Translations under genes and position numbers: made by a program
The notes under the pieces: model-generated
Databases searched by the model: none
What the model saw: only the letters and a program-made list of their open reading frames with translations
What the model was told of the DNA's origin: nothing
Source of the DNA: Anaerolineaceae bacterium UBA5404
GTDB taxonomy: Bacteria; Chloroflexota; Anaerolineae; Anaerolineales; Anaerolineaceae
Length of the DNA: 64,000 nt
Assembly (NCBI GenBank): GCA_002409625.1
Contig: DHNY01000016.1
Coordinates: 1-64,000, forward strand
Direction of reading: 5' to 3'
Part shown: positions 63,606 to 64,000 of the stretch, in pieces
How positions within the stretch are numbered: the first letter of the stretch is position 1
Layout of the letters: every line of letters begins with the position of its first letter

Positions 63606-63992
63606 TTACTGTGTTAAGGCTAAAACCGTGCGCGTGATGAGCTCGATTGGCAGGGTTTCATCCAAGGCAAACCAGAGTGTTCCTTTGCCTTTGCGGTATG
63701 GCGTCAGTTCTCTTTCCAGGGCTTCATCTTTTGGTACAGGGTAGATGGCGAGATGGTCCTTCCAGCCTGAAATAAAGACCCGTGCGCGTTTTTCGTCCAC
63801 TTTATAGCCTATTACGCCATAGCTGAGCACTTCTTTGGCGTCTGGCAGAAGCTGACGAACCAATGCGCGTAGCTGATCAAAGGCTGGTCTGGCTTGCTCT
63901 GGCATAGCGTCAATGTAGTCTTGCACGGTTTCATGTTTCCTGGCTTTTGATGTCGATTTTTTATAAGACAGCTTGAGCATTTTTTCGAGCAC
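63606..63992 (-). CDS. DUF1801 (YdhG-like) family protein
   Basis: 128 aa. VQDYIDAMPEQARPAFDQLRALV, EVLSYGVIGYKV, VFISGWKDHLAIYPVP, and GTLWFALDETLPIELITR are typical of DUF1801 proteins, some of which are called iron chaperones (frataxin-like YdhG). The start is uncertain: GTG 63992 or ATG 63980; the window edge hides context. Role unproven. Confidence 0.8.
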   Translation of the reverse strand: MLEKMLKLSYKKSTSKARKHETVQDYIDAMPEQARPAFDQLRALVRQLLPDAKEVLSYGVIGYKVDEKRARVFISGWKDHLAIYPVPKDEALERELTPYRKGKGTLWFALDETLPIELITRTVLALTQ

Positions 63993-64000
63993 ATTGAGGT

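Overview
The window reads as a chromosomal segment of an anaerobic bacterium of the Chloroflexota, most likely class Anaerolineae. This is an inference from gene content: Thr/Pro-rich lipoproteins with NBR1-type Ig-like domains, a mevalonate-pathway decarboxylase, a CBS-less IMP dehydrogenase, a butyryl-CoA module with ETF, and [FeFe]-hydrogenase maturases. No rRNA or tRNA is visible that would fix the taxonomy.

Layout. 1-2.4 kb: two tandem paralogous lipoproteins. 2.5-5.1 kb: mvaD followed by an Mrr-type restriction endonuclease, which is flanked on its far side by a second, diverged copy of the mvaD 3' end. A frameshifted DUF559 nuclease-like gene and a palindromic element follow. 5.1-8.0 kb: TfoX-like protein, an ornithine-carbamoyltransferase-family enzyme and yvcK. 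8.4-13.9 kb: gap, pgk and tpiA interleaved with two NBR1-domain lipoproteins. 14-17.4 kb: pheST. 17.6-20.7 kb: a fused double ABC permease and its ATPase, without a binding protein. 20.9-27.3 kb: thiolase, crotonase, 3-hydroxyacyl-CoA dehydrogenase, acyl-CoA dehydrogenase and EtfBA, a complete C4 acyl-CoA route. 27.4-33.1 kb (minus strand): the heat-shock operon hrcA-grpE-dnaK-dnaJ-prmA behind a perfect CIRCE operator and a good sigma70-type promoter. 33.2-46 kb: mixed housekeeping genes (GNAT, PP2C-like membrane protein, epimerase, murE, yitT, cutC, alkD-like, ankyrin protein, guaB, nitroreductase).

46-52.6 kb is accessory: a tandemly duplicated cassette (142-bp repeat, terminator, secreted protein, conserved upstream region), a lipoprotein, and an AlbA_2-domain regulator preceded by two inverted repeats built from ATTCTACTC units. 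52.7-56.4 kb: an ArsR regulator with a four-domain CoA-disulfide reductase/rhodanese/TusA/DsrE fusion and an aquaporin, apparently a sulfane-sulfur unit. 56.5-57.1 kb: nested tandem repeats. 57.2-61.2 kb: an operon of a TM1266-type regulator, hydE, hydG and hydF, with overlapping or closely spaced genes, behind a roughly 137-nt leader that ends in a terminator-like hairpin. 61.2-62.1 kb: a 111-bp tandem repeat and a promoter-driven, hairpin-rich non-coding stretch before a MATE transporter. The window ends in a DUF1801 protein.

Strongest leads for something new: (1) the structured leader/attenuator of the hydrogenase-maturation operon; (2) the structured RNA before the MATE gene; (3) the mrr insertion with duplication of the mvaD 3' end; (4) the duplicated secreted-protein cassette with a dispersed hairpin family; (5) several genes whose -10 box lies 6-7 nt before the ATG, implying leaderless transcripts.
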